Shown: piece after piece, positions 42,377 through 53,536 of the stretch
Numbering within the stretch: position 1 is the first letter of the stretch
How the letters are laid out: each line of letters starts with the position of its first letter
Translations under genes and position numbers: made by a program
NCBI GenBank assembly: GCA_032871835.1
Contig: CM065299.1
Span: forward strand, 82,217,652 to 82,281,651
Direction: 5' to 3'
Source of the DNA: Dipteronia dyeriana
Lineage: Eukaryota > Streptophyta > Magnoliopsida > Sapindales > Sapindaceae
DNA length: 64,000 nt
Notes under the pieces: generated by a model
Seen by the model: only the letters and a program-made list of their open reading frames with translations
The model's database searches: none
Told to the model about the DNA's origin: nothing

Positions 42377-43144
42377 TTCCCATAATCGATTCTTGAGAAT
42401 TGAGATTTAGATTTTAGGTTTTATAAAATTTTGAATTTTGTTGTTCATCTGCATTAGTTTTATGTCTGATCCATTGAACAAAAATATATTCTGGATTTGT
42501 TTTGCTTCTGAAACATATTTCTTGTCTAATAATCCATGATTATATTTTGTTTTGTTTATGTTTGTTTTTGTGGATTCTGGATTTGCTTGGTCGGTGAACA
42601 TGGAGATGGGGTTGGATTCAGATCGCAGTTGTGCGAATATGAGGTTGAAGGTCTGGTGTTGGATATTCAGATCACGTTTTGTTCTGATTAAAGAATTTGG
42701 AATCATATCATCTGATCAGGTTTCCCTCTATGGATCCAGATCCAACTCAGTCAACGCCACCATACCAGTCCCGATTCCAGCCAACCCCATTTTCTCTCGC
42801 CCAAAACCAGTTCTCTCGCTCTCGGTCAACACCATTCAGTTATGATTTTCCAGTGAGTTTTGGGATAAAAACCGTACGATTACGGCGAAGATACAGATGA
42901 ACGGGCATCGATCACGCCGCTGGTCCAGATCGGGCGATCCATCGCCGCCTCCAGCCGTCGGTTGCTCGATCAGGTTTGGATCGGTTTTGGCCTTCGTTAA
43001 TCGCTGATCTGGGCCTGTGTGCCGTCGTTCGCTGCTCCGCCGTGCATCGTTGCATTCAGGCGACGACGTGGTGGCCTTTAGGGCGGCGGTTAAGGCAAAG
43101 AATCAGGTTTACAATTGTCTTTTGTGTTAGACCCCTCTTTTGAA

Positions 43145-43415
43145 AATTTGAAATTCTTGTGGGACTGTTTTACAAATTATTTGGGTCATTCTGTGATTTT
43201 GATAAAGTTTCGGGGTCAGTTTATAATTTCCAAAACTTAGAGGGTTTGTATGCAATTACGAAAGAGTTTTGGGGTAGATTTATAATTATTGAAAATTTAT
43301 GGGGTCAATTTGTAATTTTCAAACGTTTTGGGCCAAATTTTAATTATGAAAAGTTGAGGTGCCTTTCTATAATTTTACAAAATAGGGGTACTTTTATAAT
43401 TTTGATAAAATAAAA
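43145..43415. repeat. Degenerate ~45-bp repeats in the Copia-3 leader
   Basis: About six loose units of the form 'ttttggggtcaatttataattttcaaaa'. An ORF across them is a by-product. Confidence 0.65.
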
Positions 43416-43479
43416 TAAATTTTTATTTATTTTCATTTTATTATTAGGATCAACTTAAATTCAAATATTTAGTGGTATA

Positions 43480-44440
43480 CCTTTTATGGTTAAATAAAAT
43501 TGTCCATCATTCTAAATGGGTTAATTGAAACAAGATGTCACCAAAGTGACCTCTCTTGTGTAGATTGTTCATGAGGGATGTTGGATGTTCGTAAGTGTGT
43601 AAATTCATGTGGGTATTAGCCGGCCCAAAGGAAGGTTAATACTTGGCCGAATTGTACACACATCTATGGTGGTAAACATGTGACGATTATAATGTTTTAT
43701 GTGTGAATAATAAGTCGATCCAAAGATAGATTTATTATTTAACATAAATTATTGTCAATGTTTGATCACTACTAAAAGAGTACCACTTGTGTGTATATAA
43801 ATTCATGCGGGTATTGGTCGGCCCAAAGGAAGGTTAATACTTGGCCGAATTGTACACACATCTGTGGTGATAAACATGTGATGATTATAAGGTTTTACAT
43901 GTGAATAATAAGTCGATCCAAAGATAGATTTATTATTTAACATAAATTATTGTCAATGTTTGATCACTACAACAAGAATACCACTTACAATTAATATTAT
44001 TGTTTAAAGACTTGATATTAATGTTGTATTGGGTATCTTAAGATGGGACTGACCATTATTTGTTATATCTTTTATGGTTAAATAAAGTGGTCTATCATTC
44101 TAAATGGGCTAATTGAAGCAATATGTCGCCAAAGTGACATCTCTTGTGTAGATTATTCATGAGAGATGTTGGATGTTTGTGTGTGTGTAAATTCATGCGG
44201 GGTATTAGTCGGCCCAAAGGAAGGTTAATACTTGGTCGAATTGCACACACACCTGTGGTGATAAATATGTGACGATTATAAGGTTTTACATGTGATTAAT
44301 AAGTCGATCCAAAGATAGATTTATTATTTGACATTAATTATTGTCAATGTTTGATCACTACAACAAGAGTACCACTTACAATTAATATTACTGTCCAAAG
44401 ACTTGATATTAATGTTGTGCTAGGTATCTTGAGATTGGAC
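43480..44440. repeat. Tandem repeat complex in the Copia-3 leader (198-bp units in ~590-bp units)
   Basis: 'aaattcatg(t/c)gggtatt' occurs at 43601, 43799 and 44189, each followed by 'cggcccaaaggaaggttaatac' and 'aagtcgatccaaagatagat'. A larger unit starting 'atggttaaataaa' occurs at about 43487 and 44074. Confidence 0.92.
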
Positions 44441-44530
44441 TTACCATTATCTGAATTTGTTGATCATTGTATTTGGTTATTAATGTGAGCATGTTTGTGT
44501 GTTTGTTTTATCCTCTTTCAAGCTAATGTT

Positions 44531-45210
44531 TTACTATATCTGTTAATACCAACTATATACCCATGCTTAATGGGATCAAATTTAAGGATTTGGAAGGAGA
44601 ACATACTCATTGTTCTCGGCTGCATGGATCTGGACCTTGCATTTCGGGTTGAGCAACCCGCTTCTCTTACGGATGCAAGTTCTTCTGATAATAGGAAGAA
44701 CTTTGAGAAGTGAGATTGTTCAAATCGCATGAGTCTTATGATCATCAAGCGAGGCATTTAGGGGTGCGGTATCTGAAAAGATAACCAAAGTCAAGGAGTT
44801 CCTAGCTGAAATTGAAAAGTGTTTTGTTAAAAACAATAAGGTAGAAACAAGCACGCATTTGCAAAGCTTGATTTCTATGAAGTACAAAGGCAAAGGGAAT
44901 ATTAGGGAGTACATTATGGAAATGTCTCATATTGCTTATAAGCTTATGGCACTGAAGCTCGAGCTGTCTGACGACTTGCTCGTGCATTTGGTATTAATAT
45001 CACTTCCTTCACAATACAACCGGTTTAAGGTCAGTTACAACTGTCAAAATGAGAAATGGACTCTTAATGAGCTCATTTCTTATTGTGTGCAAGAGGAAGA
45101 GAGACTGAAGCGAGACAGGACCGAAAGTGCTCATTTGGCTAGCACCTATAAGGTTAAGGGCAAATAGAGGAAGAATAATGAAGCTGTTAAACACCTTATG
45201 AGCTTTGGAC
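44531..45210 (+). pseudogene. Copia-3 gag (UBN2 type), frameshifted
   Basis: The first piece reads F-K/R-I-W-K-E-N-I-L-I-V-L-G-C-M-D-L-D-L-A (44580-44700). The frame then breaks around 44710-44780. The main piece at 44859-45167 contains L-I-S-M-K-Y-K-G-K-G-N-I-R-E-Y-I and L-I-S-Y-C-V-Q-E-E-E-R-L, typical of copia Gag of the UBN2 Pfam family. The zinc knuckle that should follow is missing. Confidence 0.9.
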
Positions 45211-45219
45211 AAGCATAAA

Positions 45220-45600
45220 AGCCTAATCTAAAGCATTTTCACATTTGGGGATGTCCAGCTGAGGCAAGGCCTTACAGGCCACATGAAAATAAATTGGACT
45301 CCAAAATTGTGAGCAGCTACTTTATTGGCTACTCTGAGCGATCTAAGGGCTATAAGTTTTATGATCCCACACTTCGATCAATTTTTGAAACGGGAACTGC
45401 AACATTTTTTGAGGATGTTGAGTTTGGGGGAGAAATAAGGTTAGAGACATTGTCTTTAAGGAAGAATCGGTTTCGATCTCTACTATCGCTTTTGACAATG
45501 TGCAGGTTTCTATACCTGTCATTGATCAAGAAGCGAATCTGGATCCTCAACCAGACAATGTTGAACAACCCCCATTCAAGATGAGGTAATTGTTCCTGAG
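45220..45600 (+). pseudogene. Copia-3 integrase C-terminal scrap
   Basis: It reads H-F-H-I-W-G-C-P-A-E-A-R, then Y-F-I-G-Y-S-E-R-S-K-G-Y-K-F-Y, the segment after the integrase core. It joins gag sequence directly at about 45215, so protease, zinc site and catalytic core are deleted. Several frameshifts follow in the linker to RT. Confidence 0.88.
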
Positions 45601-46443
45601 GAACAAACTCAACAACCTCAAGAACTAGTGCCATTGAGGTGATCCACTAGAGAAAGGAGAAATGCTATTCCGGATGATTTTTACGTATTTCTCTAGGAAC
45701 ATGAGGAAAACATTGGAATGATGGAAAATGATCCAATCAATTTCCATCAAGCCATGCAGGGTTCCAACTCTCAAAAGTGGATTGATGCCATGAATGAGGA
45801 ATATAAGTCTATGCAAGACAATAAGGTTTGGGAACTTGTCCCATTACCAGAAGATGCGAAACCCATTGGTTGTAAATGAATATTTAAAACCAAAAGGGAT
45901 TCGAAAGGTAATATGGAGAGGTATAAGGCTCGTCTTGTAGCTAAAGGCTTTACCCAAAAAAGAAGGGATTGACTATAAAGAGACTTTCTCTCCAGTTTCA
46001 ACGAAAGACTCTTTTAGGACAATCATGGCACTTGTTGCACATTTTGATCTTGAGCTTCATCAGATGGATGTCAAGACGCTTTTCTCAATGGTGACATTGA
46101 TGAAACAATTTATATGGTGCAACTAAAAAACTTTGAGTCGGGAGACCCAAAGAATATGGTTTGCAAATTGACAAAATCCATTTATGGACTCAAGCAAGCT
46201 TCCCGTCAGTGGTACCATAAGTTTCATCAAGTGATTATCTCGTTTGGTTTTGAGATAAACATTGTTGATAATTGTGTGTATCACAAATTCAGTGGGAGTA
46301 AGCACATATTCCTGGTTTTATATGTCGATGACATACTGCTTGCCACAAATGATATAGGCATATTGCAAGAAACCAAGAGATTTCTATCAAAGAATTTTGA
46401 GATGAAAGATCTTGGTGACGTCTCCTTTGTATTAGGGATCTAG
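45601..46443 (+). pseudogene. Copia-3 reverse transcriptase
   Basis: W-I-D-A-M-N-E-E-Y-K-S-M begins near 45780. K-P-I-G-C-K is followed by TGA (W codon changed, about 45877). After Y-K-A-R-L-V-A-K-G-F-T-Q-K there is a one-base shift at 45958-45962 and another at about 46076. The open part at 46114-46443 holds S-I-Y-G-L-K-Q-A-S-R and the intact catalytic L-Y-V-D-D-I-L-L. A TAG follows at 46441. Confidence 0.92.
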
Positions 46444-47313
46444 ATACAACGAGATCGCTCTTGCGGTATTCTTGGATTATCACAAATGAGCTATATCGAT
46501 ACAGTACTCAAAAGGTTTGGCACGCAGGACAACAAACTAGGTGACACCCCTGTCGCTAAGGGAGGCAAGTTCAATCTCAATCAGTGCCCTAAAAGTAACC
46601 TTGAAGCTAAGGAAATGCAGAAGATTCCCTATGCATCAGCTGTAAGGAGTCTAATGTATGCTCAGGTATGTACGCGTCTGGATATTGCGTACATTGTTGG
46701 TATGTTAAGTAGATATTTAAGTAACTCTATGATGGATCATTGGAAAGCAGCCAATCAGGTTATAAGGTATTTGAAGAGAGCAAAATATTACATGCTCACA
46801 TATAGGAGATCGGATCAGTTTGAGATCATAAAGTATTTTGACTCTAATTATGATGGATGCCAAGACAGTAGGAGATCCATATCAGGCTACAAATACTTGT
46901 TGGCTGATGAAGCTGTATCTTGGAAGAGTGTCAAACAGACACTCATAGCTTCTTCAACCATGGCAGCAGAGTTTGTAGCATGCTATGATGCATCCAACCA
47001 TGGAATATGGCTGCAGAATTTTGTCACTGGGCTGCGCATTCTGGAGGGTGTTGAAAGACCACTCAAACTATATTATGACAATAAGTCAGCAGTGATATAT
47101 TCTAATAACAATAGGAGCTCATCTAAGTCAAAGCATATTGACATTAAGTTCCTAGTTGTGAAGGAAAGAGTACAGAGTGGATATATATCCATAGAGCACA
47201 TTGGGACAAACTCCATGATAGCGGATCCGCTTACAAAAGGATTACCACCCAAGGTCTTTCATGAGCACACTGCTCATATAGGTGTTATTTTGTGTGAGGA
47301 TATCACATTATAG
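46444..47313 (+). pseudogene. Copia-3 RNase H
   Basis: Open for 275 aa (46486-47313): Y-A-S-A-V-R-S-L-M-Y-A-Q-V-C-T-R-L-D-I-A, I-K-Y-F-D-S-N-Y-D-G-C, S-S-T-M-A-A-E-F and L-Y-Y-D-N-K-S-A-V, ending A-D-P-L-T-K-G-L-P-P-K. The acidic residues expected for catalysis are present. It is separated from RT by a single TAG at 46441-46443. Confidence 0.93.
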
Positions 47314-47744
47314 TGGGAGTTTGTATAATTATGTATTGTATTGCTCTATATTTTTATTTTGGATATATTTATGCATTTATGTATTTGGATATTTATCTGA
47401 TCAGAAATAAAGTATTCAGTTAATTACACTCTGTTACATTGAGTTAAGTTTTGATCTCACTAAGGAATAAAGTAGGACCAGTTGGAATAGACATGTATAG
47501 ATCACATTACATGTAATTTCCATGCTACGCATCCATGATTGATCTATGTCATTTGGTTATGTTAGTATACGTGACCATTGATAGGTTTAGTTACGCTAAA
47601 TGTGACGAAAGCCGTTTTGATCCTATGTTGGCATAATCAATGGACGAGATTGTTCGGATATACCCTAAAATTGTGATAGCAAAATTTTGGAGCTCATAAA
47701 GTCATACACATTTGTAAAGTTACATATGTGGTTAAGTGGGAGAT

Positions 47745-48300
47745 TGTTGGAAAAAATTCCATCATATGGGGCCACACGTGTGAACATTAAATGTGTTGTG
47801 CTATCTTTTGGTTAAGCCTAAATTAAAGCGATCTAATTAAGATATAAAGCATTAAGGCTTAAGGGTATAATTGTCATGGAATTAATGTGTAGATACCAGA
47901 ATACTATTTCTAATTTGTTGATGGGCCGAATTAGAAATAGCCAATATATAATAATTTGATTATTATATATATTTAGGGTTATGGCCCCCAAATTACACGA
48001 TACTTTTAGTTTTCTCTGTATCCCATCATCAGAGCAAATAGAACACAGTAGGGTTCATAAAGGTCGTGATAATTTGGAAGATCACAACCCGTTCACAAAT
48101 CTCCAGCAATGGATTCAGGTACGCTTCCGCTTTCTAGATTTACGTATTTTCTCTAGAATTGATATGGGTTATGACATGTAAATTAGGGTTTGATTATAGG
48201 GTTTGATTGAAGTATGTATAGAAACATGTTTAGGTTAAACATTGAGATTAATTTTGTACCTAAGCATGTTATAGTTTTGTGTTAATCGAAATTTCTAACA
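47745..48300 (+). repeat. 3' LTR of Copia-3 (556 bp)
   Basis: It matches 41803-42362, with a 13-base duplication 'agggtttgattat' near 48190 and a small deletion near 48030. Confidence 0.96.
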
Positions 48301-48305
48301 CAACG
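48301..48305. other. Target-site duplication of Copia-3, right copy (CAACG)
   Basis: It is identical to 41798-41802. Confidence 0.95.
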
Positions 48306-48430
48306 TGCATTGCATCAAAAGAAGGGTGGATTCTTGTATATCGACAAGGCTCGTTGTTCTTCTTTTGCCCCTTCTCTCGGTCTATAATAGATCTTCCACG
48401 ATTGGGGTCAAAGAATTATTGGCACTATTT
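48306..48430 (+). pseudogene. F-box/DUF295 protein, middle part
   Basis: It reads C-I-A-S-K-E-G-W-I-L-V-Y-R-Q-G-S-L-F-F-F, then C-P-F-S-R and I-I-D-L-P-R-L, a conserved DUF295 segment continuing directly from 41797. It ends at the MULE target site (GCACTATTT, 48422-48430), and the gene goes on after 57244. Confidence 0.92.
48422..48430. other. MULE target-site duplication, left copy (GCACTATTT)
   Basis: The right copy at 57236-57244 reads TCACCATTT, 7 of 9 matching. Joining at this site restores an I-I-G-T-I-S-T-L-E-F-P-Y reading of the F-box gene. Confidence 0.68.
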
Positions 48431-48825
48431 GAGGGGAGTATTGTGCAAATATCACAACTTTACTAATGTATGTTTAAAAGGCACCATTTAACGTGTTCAT
48501 ACCAAAATACCCCGAAATATTAAAACAGTGAGGATTTTGTCGTTTTCTAAGTCAGAGAGAAGCAACAGTCAAACCGACGGGAAAGTAACCGACGGAAGGA
48601 GATTACACGAGAACATCTGCGATTGAGAAATGTAAGATTTTTTTTTTCATCGTTTTTCTGGTTCTTAACTTGCATTACATGTTAGAATATAGTTTTGTTG
48701 ATAGAAATTGTAGAAACCTGTTAAAATAGAGATCTGAGAATGATTGTGGTTTAGGTTAGGGTTTGTAATTTGGTTGAATATTAGTTGAAGAAGATGAAAT
48801 CTGGTTTTTCCAGACTTTTTGCAAG

Positions 48826-49682
48826 AGAATCGAGCTTATTTGTTGTTGAGTCGAGCTTTAATTTTTGTGAAAATTAGGTTTCCGTAAGTCAAGGTTATTT
48901 TGTAATGTTTTGAGCTTTTTCTAGATTGAATCGAGCCTTTTTGAAAGGGATCGAGCTTTTTTGAAATGAATCGAGCTTTTTTTAAAAAGAAATAGATCTT
49001 TTTTGAAAAGGAATCGAGTTTTTTTGAACAGAAATCGAGCTTTTTTGAACAGAAATCGAGCTTTTTTGAAAAGGAATCGAGGTTTTTCAAAATGGTCCAT
49101 TTTTTTTAATTGGATCGAGCTTTTTTGAAAGGGATCGAGCTTTTTTCAAAAGGAATCGAGCTTTTTTCAATAGGGTCCTGTTATTTTTGAATTGGATCGA
49201 GCTTTTTTAAAAGGGATCGAGCTTTTTTAAAAAGGAATCGAGGTTTTTTCAATAGGGTCCATTTTTTTTTAATTGGATCGAGTTTTTTTGAAAAGGAATC
49301 GAGCTATTTTCAATATGGTCCAGTTTATTTTCAAAGGGATCGAGTTTTTTTTAAAATGAATCGAGGTTTTTTCAATAGGGTCGAGTTTTTTTTGAAATGG
49401 ATCGAGCTTTTTTGAAAGGGACCGAGCTTTTTTTACATTTGATGGAGCTTTTTCACCATGTCATCCAGCTTTGTTTACATAGGATCGAGCTATTTTGTTA
49501 TTGGATCGAGCATTTTTTCATAGGATTGAGTTTTTTGAAAAATGGTCGAGCTTTTTTGTCCTTGGATCGAGCTTTTTTGTCCTTGAATCGAGCTGTTTTT
49601 GAAAAGGATCGAGCTTTTTTCTCCTGGGATCGAGCTTTTTTTTTTGGACCGAGCGTTTTTTTTCATTGCATCGAGACTTTTA
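48826..49682. repeat. Minisatellite with TCGAGCTTTTTT motif, upstream of the ULP gene
   Basis: About 29 exact TCGAG words plus variants (accgag, attgag, atccag), each followed by a T-run and a Gly/Lys-like 'gaaaaggga' spacer. Unit length is roughly 20-35 bases. The array ends about 60 bases before the ATG at 49741. ORFs through it only read the repeat. Confidence 0.95.
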
Positions 49683-51095
49683 ATTTTGGTTATGAAATTT
49701 GTTATGTTTAATGATGTTTGTATTCTGGTACATTGTAGATGAAAAATAGTTTGAAGGATTCGCTTAAAACTGCAGAAGGAGACTGGTACGAGGGCAAATT
49801 GACTCGATACAACCATTTAGATGCCCTTGGCCATATAAACGATGCGCTTAACCGTGTCCCTGTAGAATTTACAGATGAAGATCCGCGTCGGTTCATAGCG
49901 TCATGTTTCGGGCATTTCTTGACGATGCATCGGTAGATGAAGTTTTCTAGTGGTATTATCCATCTGTTGCTTTTGAGGGAGCTGCTTCATGACGGCCCAA
50001 CAGATGAGATACAGTTCATGTTAAGGAATCACTCGGTGAGTATTTCGAAGGTGGAATTTTATCTGATCACCGGACGACGGTTTGGAGTTGTACCAGACAC
50101 GACCAAGTATGCAGCAGTGGAGAATGGCATACATCAGCGATACTTTCCTGGAGCCGATAAGGTGTCGTTGGAGGAGATTAGGGGTGTTGTCACCGTCGTA
50201 GAGTTTGGAAAGGCGTACGATGTTGTCAAGCTCTGCCTCATATATATGCTCTGCCTCATATATATGCTCAACTGGGTACTGATGGGGGTGGATGAGAGAT
50301 TCAAGATTCCAGTTTGGCAGTTCTGGCTGGTTGAGGATCTCGATGTGTTCGTGGCGTTCCCATGGGGTGCCCACATGTACATACATTCTATTCACTCATT
50401 CAAGCATGCATTTGACGGGCGACGAGATGGGTTCGAGCGAGGCCAGCAGGATAAGGGGCTGACGTACACACGGTGGAGACCTACAACATATACGGTCTAT
50501 CTTATGCCCTATTGGTAAGAACTTCGAATTACACCAGGATGTACTTTATTGGTGTTGTCCTAAATGTTTTGGTTAGTTATTGGACTTATCTTTGATGTAG
50601 GTATTTGCTTTCGAGGTGATCCCTGAGTTGGCCAAAGAGTTCGGTGGCCGGAGGGTTACAGATCTGACTCCCCGTATTTTGAAATGGGAGTTGACCAAAC
50701 AACCGAGAGGGAAGAAGCTAACAAAGATTTTCAAAGCCAGGGTATGTATTTAATTTGTTAATGTTTTTATTAGTTAGTATTTGTACAATTACATTGTTCT
50801 AACTAATATTTCAGATATTTGCGAGGAAGAAACTGGTGCCCACACCTACTGAGAGACAGGCACCGTACTTTGATGGGCTAAACGAGGGGAAGAAGGGTGG
50901 GGGTAGTATGTAGAAGATGACAGGGATGATATACCGCCTCCGGTCCCTGATCAGACTACCTTTGGCGGGATCAGTGGTACAGAGGGTGGGGTTTTAACAG
51001 ACATGACCAGTGACAGTGAGGGATCTGAGCCCGCTGCTAGGGGTTTAAGGCCCAGTGACAGTGAGGGATATGAGACAGACCCTCAACGGGAAAGG

Positions 51096-51126
51096 CATAG
51101 GCATAGGCATAGGCATAGGCATAGGC
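51096..51126. repeat. Hexanucleotide repeat (GGCATA)n in the ULP gene
   Basis: Five GGCATA-type units encode alternating His-Arg in frame. Confidence 0.93.
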
Positions 51127-51679
51127 GGGTTCGGTTTACCACCCCCGGGCATGGTAAATCTACAGGGGATTCCCGTGGGGCCGTAGGCCGTGATGTGGAG
51201 AGGTAAGTTCAAAACAAAGTTTAGTATTTTTTATTAACACGTGTTGATAGTTTTGTACTAAAAATGTAGACATGATTTCAGGCTCCGTGGGTAGAAATGT
51301 TGAACGATGTGCATGAAGCCCTCCGAAAGAGTGAGGAGGATCGACAGCGTCGACACTTGGAGTTGGTGGACATGATCCAGAAGAGTGATGAGGATCGTCA
51401 ACAACAACACCAAGTGTTACTGGATATGATCCGGGGGCTTCAGGGGTTGACCATGCGTACACACCAGGATGACCCCCCACCTCCTAATCCAGACTTCAAT
51501 CCGAGAGACTGGACTGATAGGTATACGGGGGGGACAGACATGCTAGCTGAACGTAGTCAAGACCCTCCTACCGGGGGTAGGTCCGGAGAGGTAACCTCAG
51601 TCGCGTACCAGCGATAGTAGGCTTGCTTCACGTACAACAGTCGGGTCCGACCTCTATGTTGTCCTATCTGGGTCAACCG

Positions 51680-51960
51680 AGCCTCAGCGGTCCCCACCTT
51701 CCAGTACATCAACTCAGCCACAGCAGGCACCTCTCCCATCGACCATATCCACCCAGCCTCAGCAGTCCCCACCTCTCAGCCACTGCAAGCACCTCCCCCA
51801 CCGACCATATTGACCCAGCCTCAGCGGTCCCCACCTCCCAGCATATCGACTCAGCCACAGCAGGCACCTCCCCCACCGACCATATCAACCCAGCCTCAGC
51901 GATCTCCACCTCCCAGCACATCGACCCAACCACAGCAGGCACCTCCCCCATCGACCGAGA
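51680..51960. repeat. Pro/Gln-encoding tandem repeats in the ULP gene
   Basis: About four units of 62-75 bases built from 'cagcctcagcggtccccacctcc' and 'caggcacctcccccaccgac'. Read on the plus strand they give Pro/Gln/Ser/Thr-rich linker sequence. Confidence 0.88.
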
Positions 51961-53536
51961 TGCCCACACCATCGGAGGCTGGACGATCGCACAGTAAGCG
52001 TTTAGGTAAGCGTGGCTGGTAGTTGATGAGCCCTTACACAGATCCATGCCGGCCAAAGAGGTTGTGGACACGACCCGAGGCCGTGGAACACATTTTCAAC
52101 CCCTTCGACCAAGTGGACGCTGACCAGCTTACGACATACAAAGCATTTATGAGGAACATCAACGGGGAATAGTGAGTCCAACTTCGTATAATAAAAATGG
52201 TTGTATATTTAATGTTTACGCAAATTTACGTAAAGCTAATTCAATCATTAAACAGACGTGATGTGGACGTGCTGGCACTAGTGGACGTCAGATGGTTCAT
52301 ACGTATGCAGTCCAACTTCATGGACTTGGAGGACACAGTACGTACTTACGTGATTTTCATATTAACGTTTGTGTAAGTAATGTTGTATTGTTAACAATTA
52401 CGGTGGTTTTATTGTCTGTCAGCATATGGACGTATACCTCCATATTCTTCGCAAGTGTCAACGAGGATTCCCCAATGTGTACAAATAGAGGATCAACATA
52501 TTGGATACACAATTTTTTTGTAAATAGTTATAAGTTTTTGGAATTGAATCGCATTTTATGGTTTTGTATTATTAATACGATATTGTCGATGATTGTATGT
52601 ACAGCCACTTATGTTGTACATGTGGGAGAGGATGATGCCTCATGATTCCTCCGGAAGAGTGACCATGACAAGATGGAATGTGGTACAGTCCCGATGGTTG
52701 GAGGAGGACCTTCTGACGGTCCGTGGAGCAACCACGAGTGGAAACCGCCCATGGCACGAGGTTGACCTAGTAAGTGTTAGAAGATGAAAATGATTTAAAA
52801 TATAAACTGTTCGTATATCCTGACCTAACACCGTATGCATACTATTACAGATCCTGATTCCGTGCAACGTTGGGGGCCAACATTGGCTGGTGGTGACCGT
52901 CGACCTTATACAAGGGAAGATTGACATTTTTGACCCCTGGAGACAGGAAGTTCCTTATCATATCAGGCACCAGCAGGTCTAGCCATTACGGTGGTTTTTA
53001 CCCTCCATGTTGAGTGACCCGGGGTTCCACACTGCACGGCGAGATGGTAGTCGGCCATTCCCTCGGGAAAATAAGCCCTTCTCGGTCGGCCTGGTTCCTA
53101 CTTCTATAGTCCCCCAGTAAAAAAAATCACAAGACATTTTATTTCATTCACGTGCTTAGATTTTCTTTAAGAATGATTTCTAACGGTGTTTTATGTGTCC
53201 AATTGCAGAGGTAAATGTTGTCCCCATACTTTGAGACTTATCGAGTACATACTGGCGGGTCGAAGGCCTTCTGATTGGTCAGCGGACGACATGGGGATCA
53301 TTCGGAAAAAAATGGTTGTGGAGATTTTTTGTAACTCCAGGCCCGCCTAGTGATTGGTTGTATATTACCATTTTTTATGTACAAAGACAAGACATGTAAC
53401 TAATTCATGAATATTAATTCATTCATTATTCATTCATTAATATTAATTCATTCATTAATAAGCGATTATTGCAATTCCAAATTATTACAATATGATACAA
53501 TTCGAAATGTTTACAATGTGATCAAAACTTTGTTAT

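Larger units (their letters stand above)
42377..44530 (+). other. Copia-3 leader with repeats
   Basis: About 2.1 kb without a convincing gene. A GC-rich patch (42860-43090) unlike the rest carries Pro/Arg-type codons, but I recognise no protein. Then come degenerate ~45-bp repeats (43145-43415) and a 200-bp tandem repeat complex (43480-44440). The gag frame begins after 44531. Confidence 0.65.
41803..48300 (+). mobile_element. Copia-3: Ty1/copia retrotransposon (6,498 bp), internally deleted
   Basis: LTRs are at 41803-42362 and 47745-48300, with a Met-tRNA-type primer site, polypurine tract AAGTGGGAGA (47734-47743) and TSD CAACG. The LTRs differ by small indels and few substitutions, so this is the youngest of the copia insertions. 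Gag (UBN2 type), a scrap of integrase, RT and RNase H remain. Protease and nearly all of integrase are missing, so it cannot have moved with its own enzymes in this form. Confidence 0.95.
49741..53350 (+). pseudogene. ULP1-like cysteine protease gene with DUF1985 domain, multi-exon, inactivated
   Basis: Exon 1 (49741-50518) encodes a DUF1985 domain (F-L-T-M-H-R ... F-Y-L-I-T-G-R-R-F-G ... F-W-L-V-E-D-L), with a TAG at 49934-49936. More exons lie at about 50601-50741 (F-E-V-I-P-E-L-A) and 50815-51205, with an H-R-H-R repeat. Acidic/Gln and Pro-rich exons follow at 51290-52020. The C48 protease part spans about 52020-53350, with D-V-D-V-L-A-L-V-D-V-R, G-G-Q-H-W-L-V-V (catalytic His), I-F-D-P-W (Asp) and a C-C-P-H-T-L-R-L-I-E-Y-I-L-A-G segment carrying the Cys position. 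Splice-like sites gtatgt...tttcag (50742-50814) and gtaagt...ttacag (52769-52851) fit. Relatives cleave SUMO-type conjugates. Stops at several points indicate a pseudogene. Confidence 0.82.

Noticed and set aside
42697..42900. Pro/Ser-rich plus-strand ORF in the Copia-3 leader
   Set aside because: No similarity recognised, located before gag in the untranslated leader, overlaps another ORF in a different frame; treated as composition effect.
48826..49682. CRISPR-like array
   Set aside because: Repeats are short, imperfect and without constant-length unique spacers, and the setting is a plant nuclear transposon.
49397..49711. ORF with repeated D-R-A-F-L-S units
   Set aside because: It is the translation of the TCGAGCTTTTTT minisatellite. 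The reverse-strand ORFs at 48836-49090 and 49490-49816 are the same artefact.
51160..52071. Minus-strand ORFs of 106-120 aa opposite the ULP gene
   Set aside because: They mirror the GC-rich Pro/Gln repeats of the plus-strand gene and show no domain.
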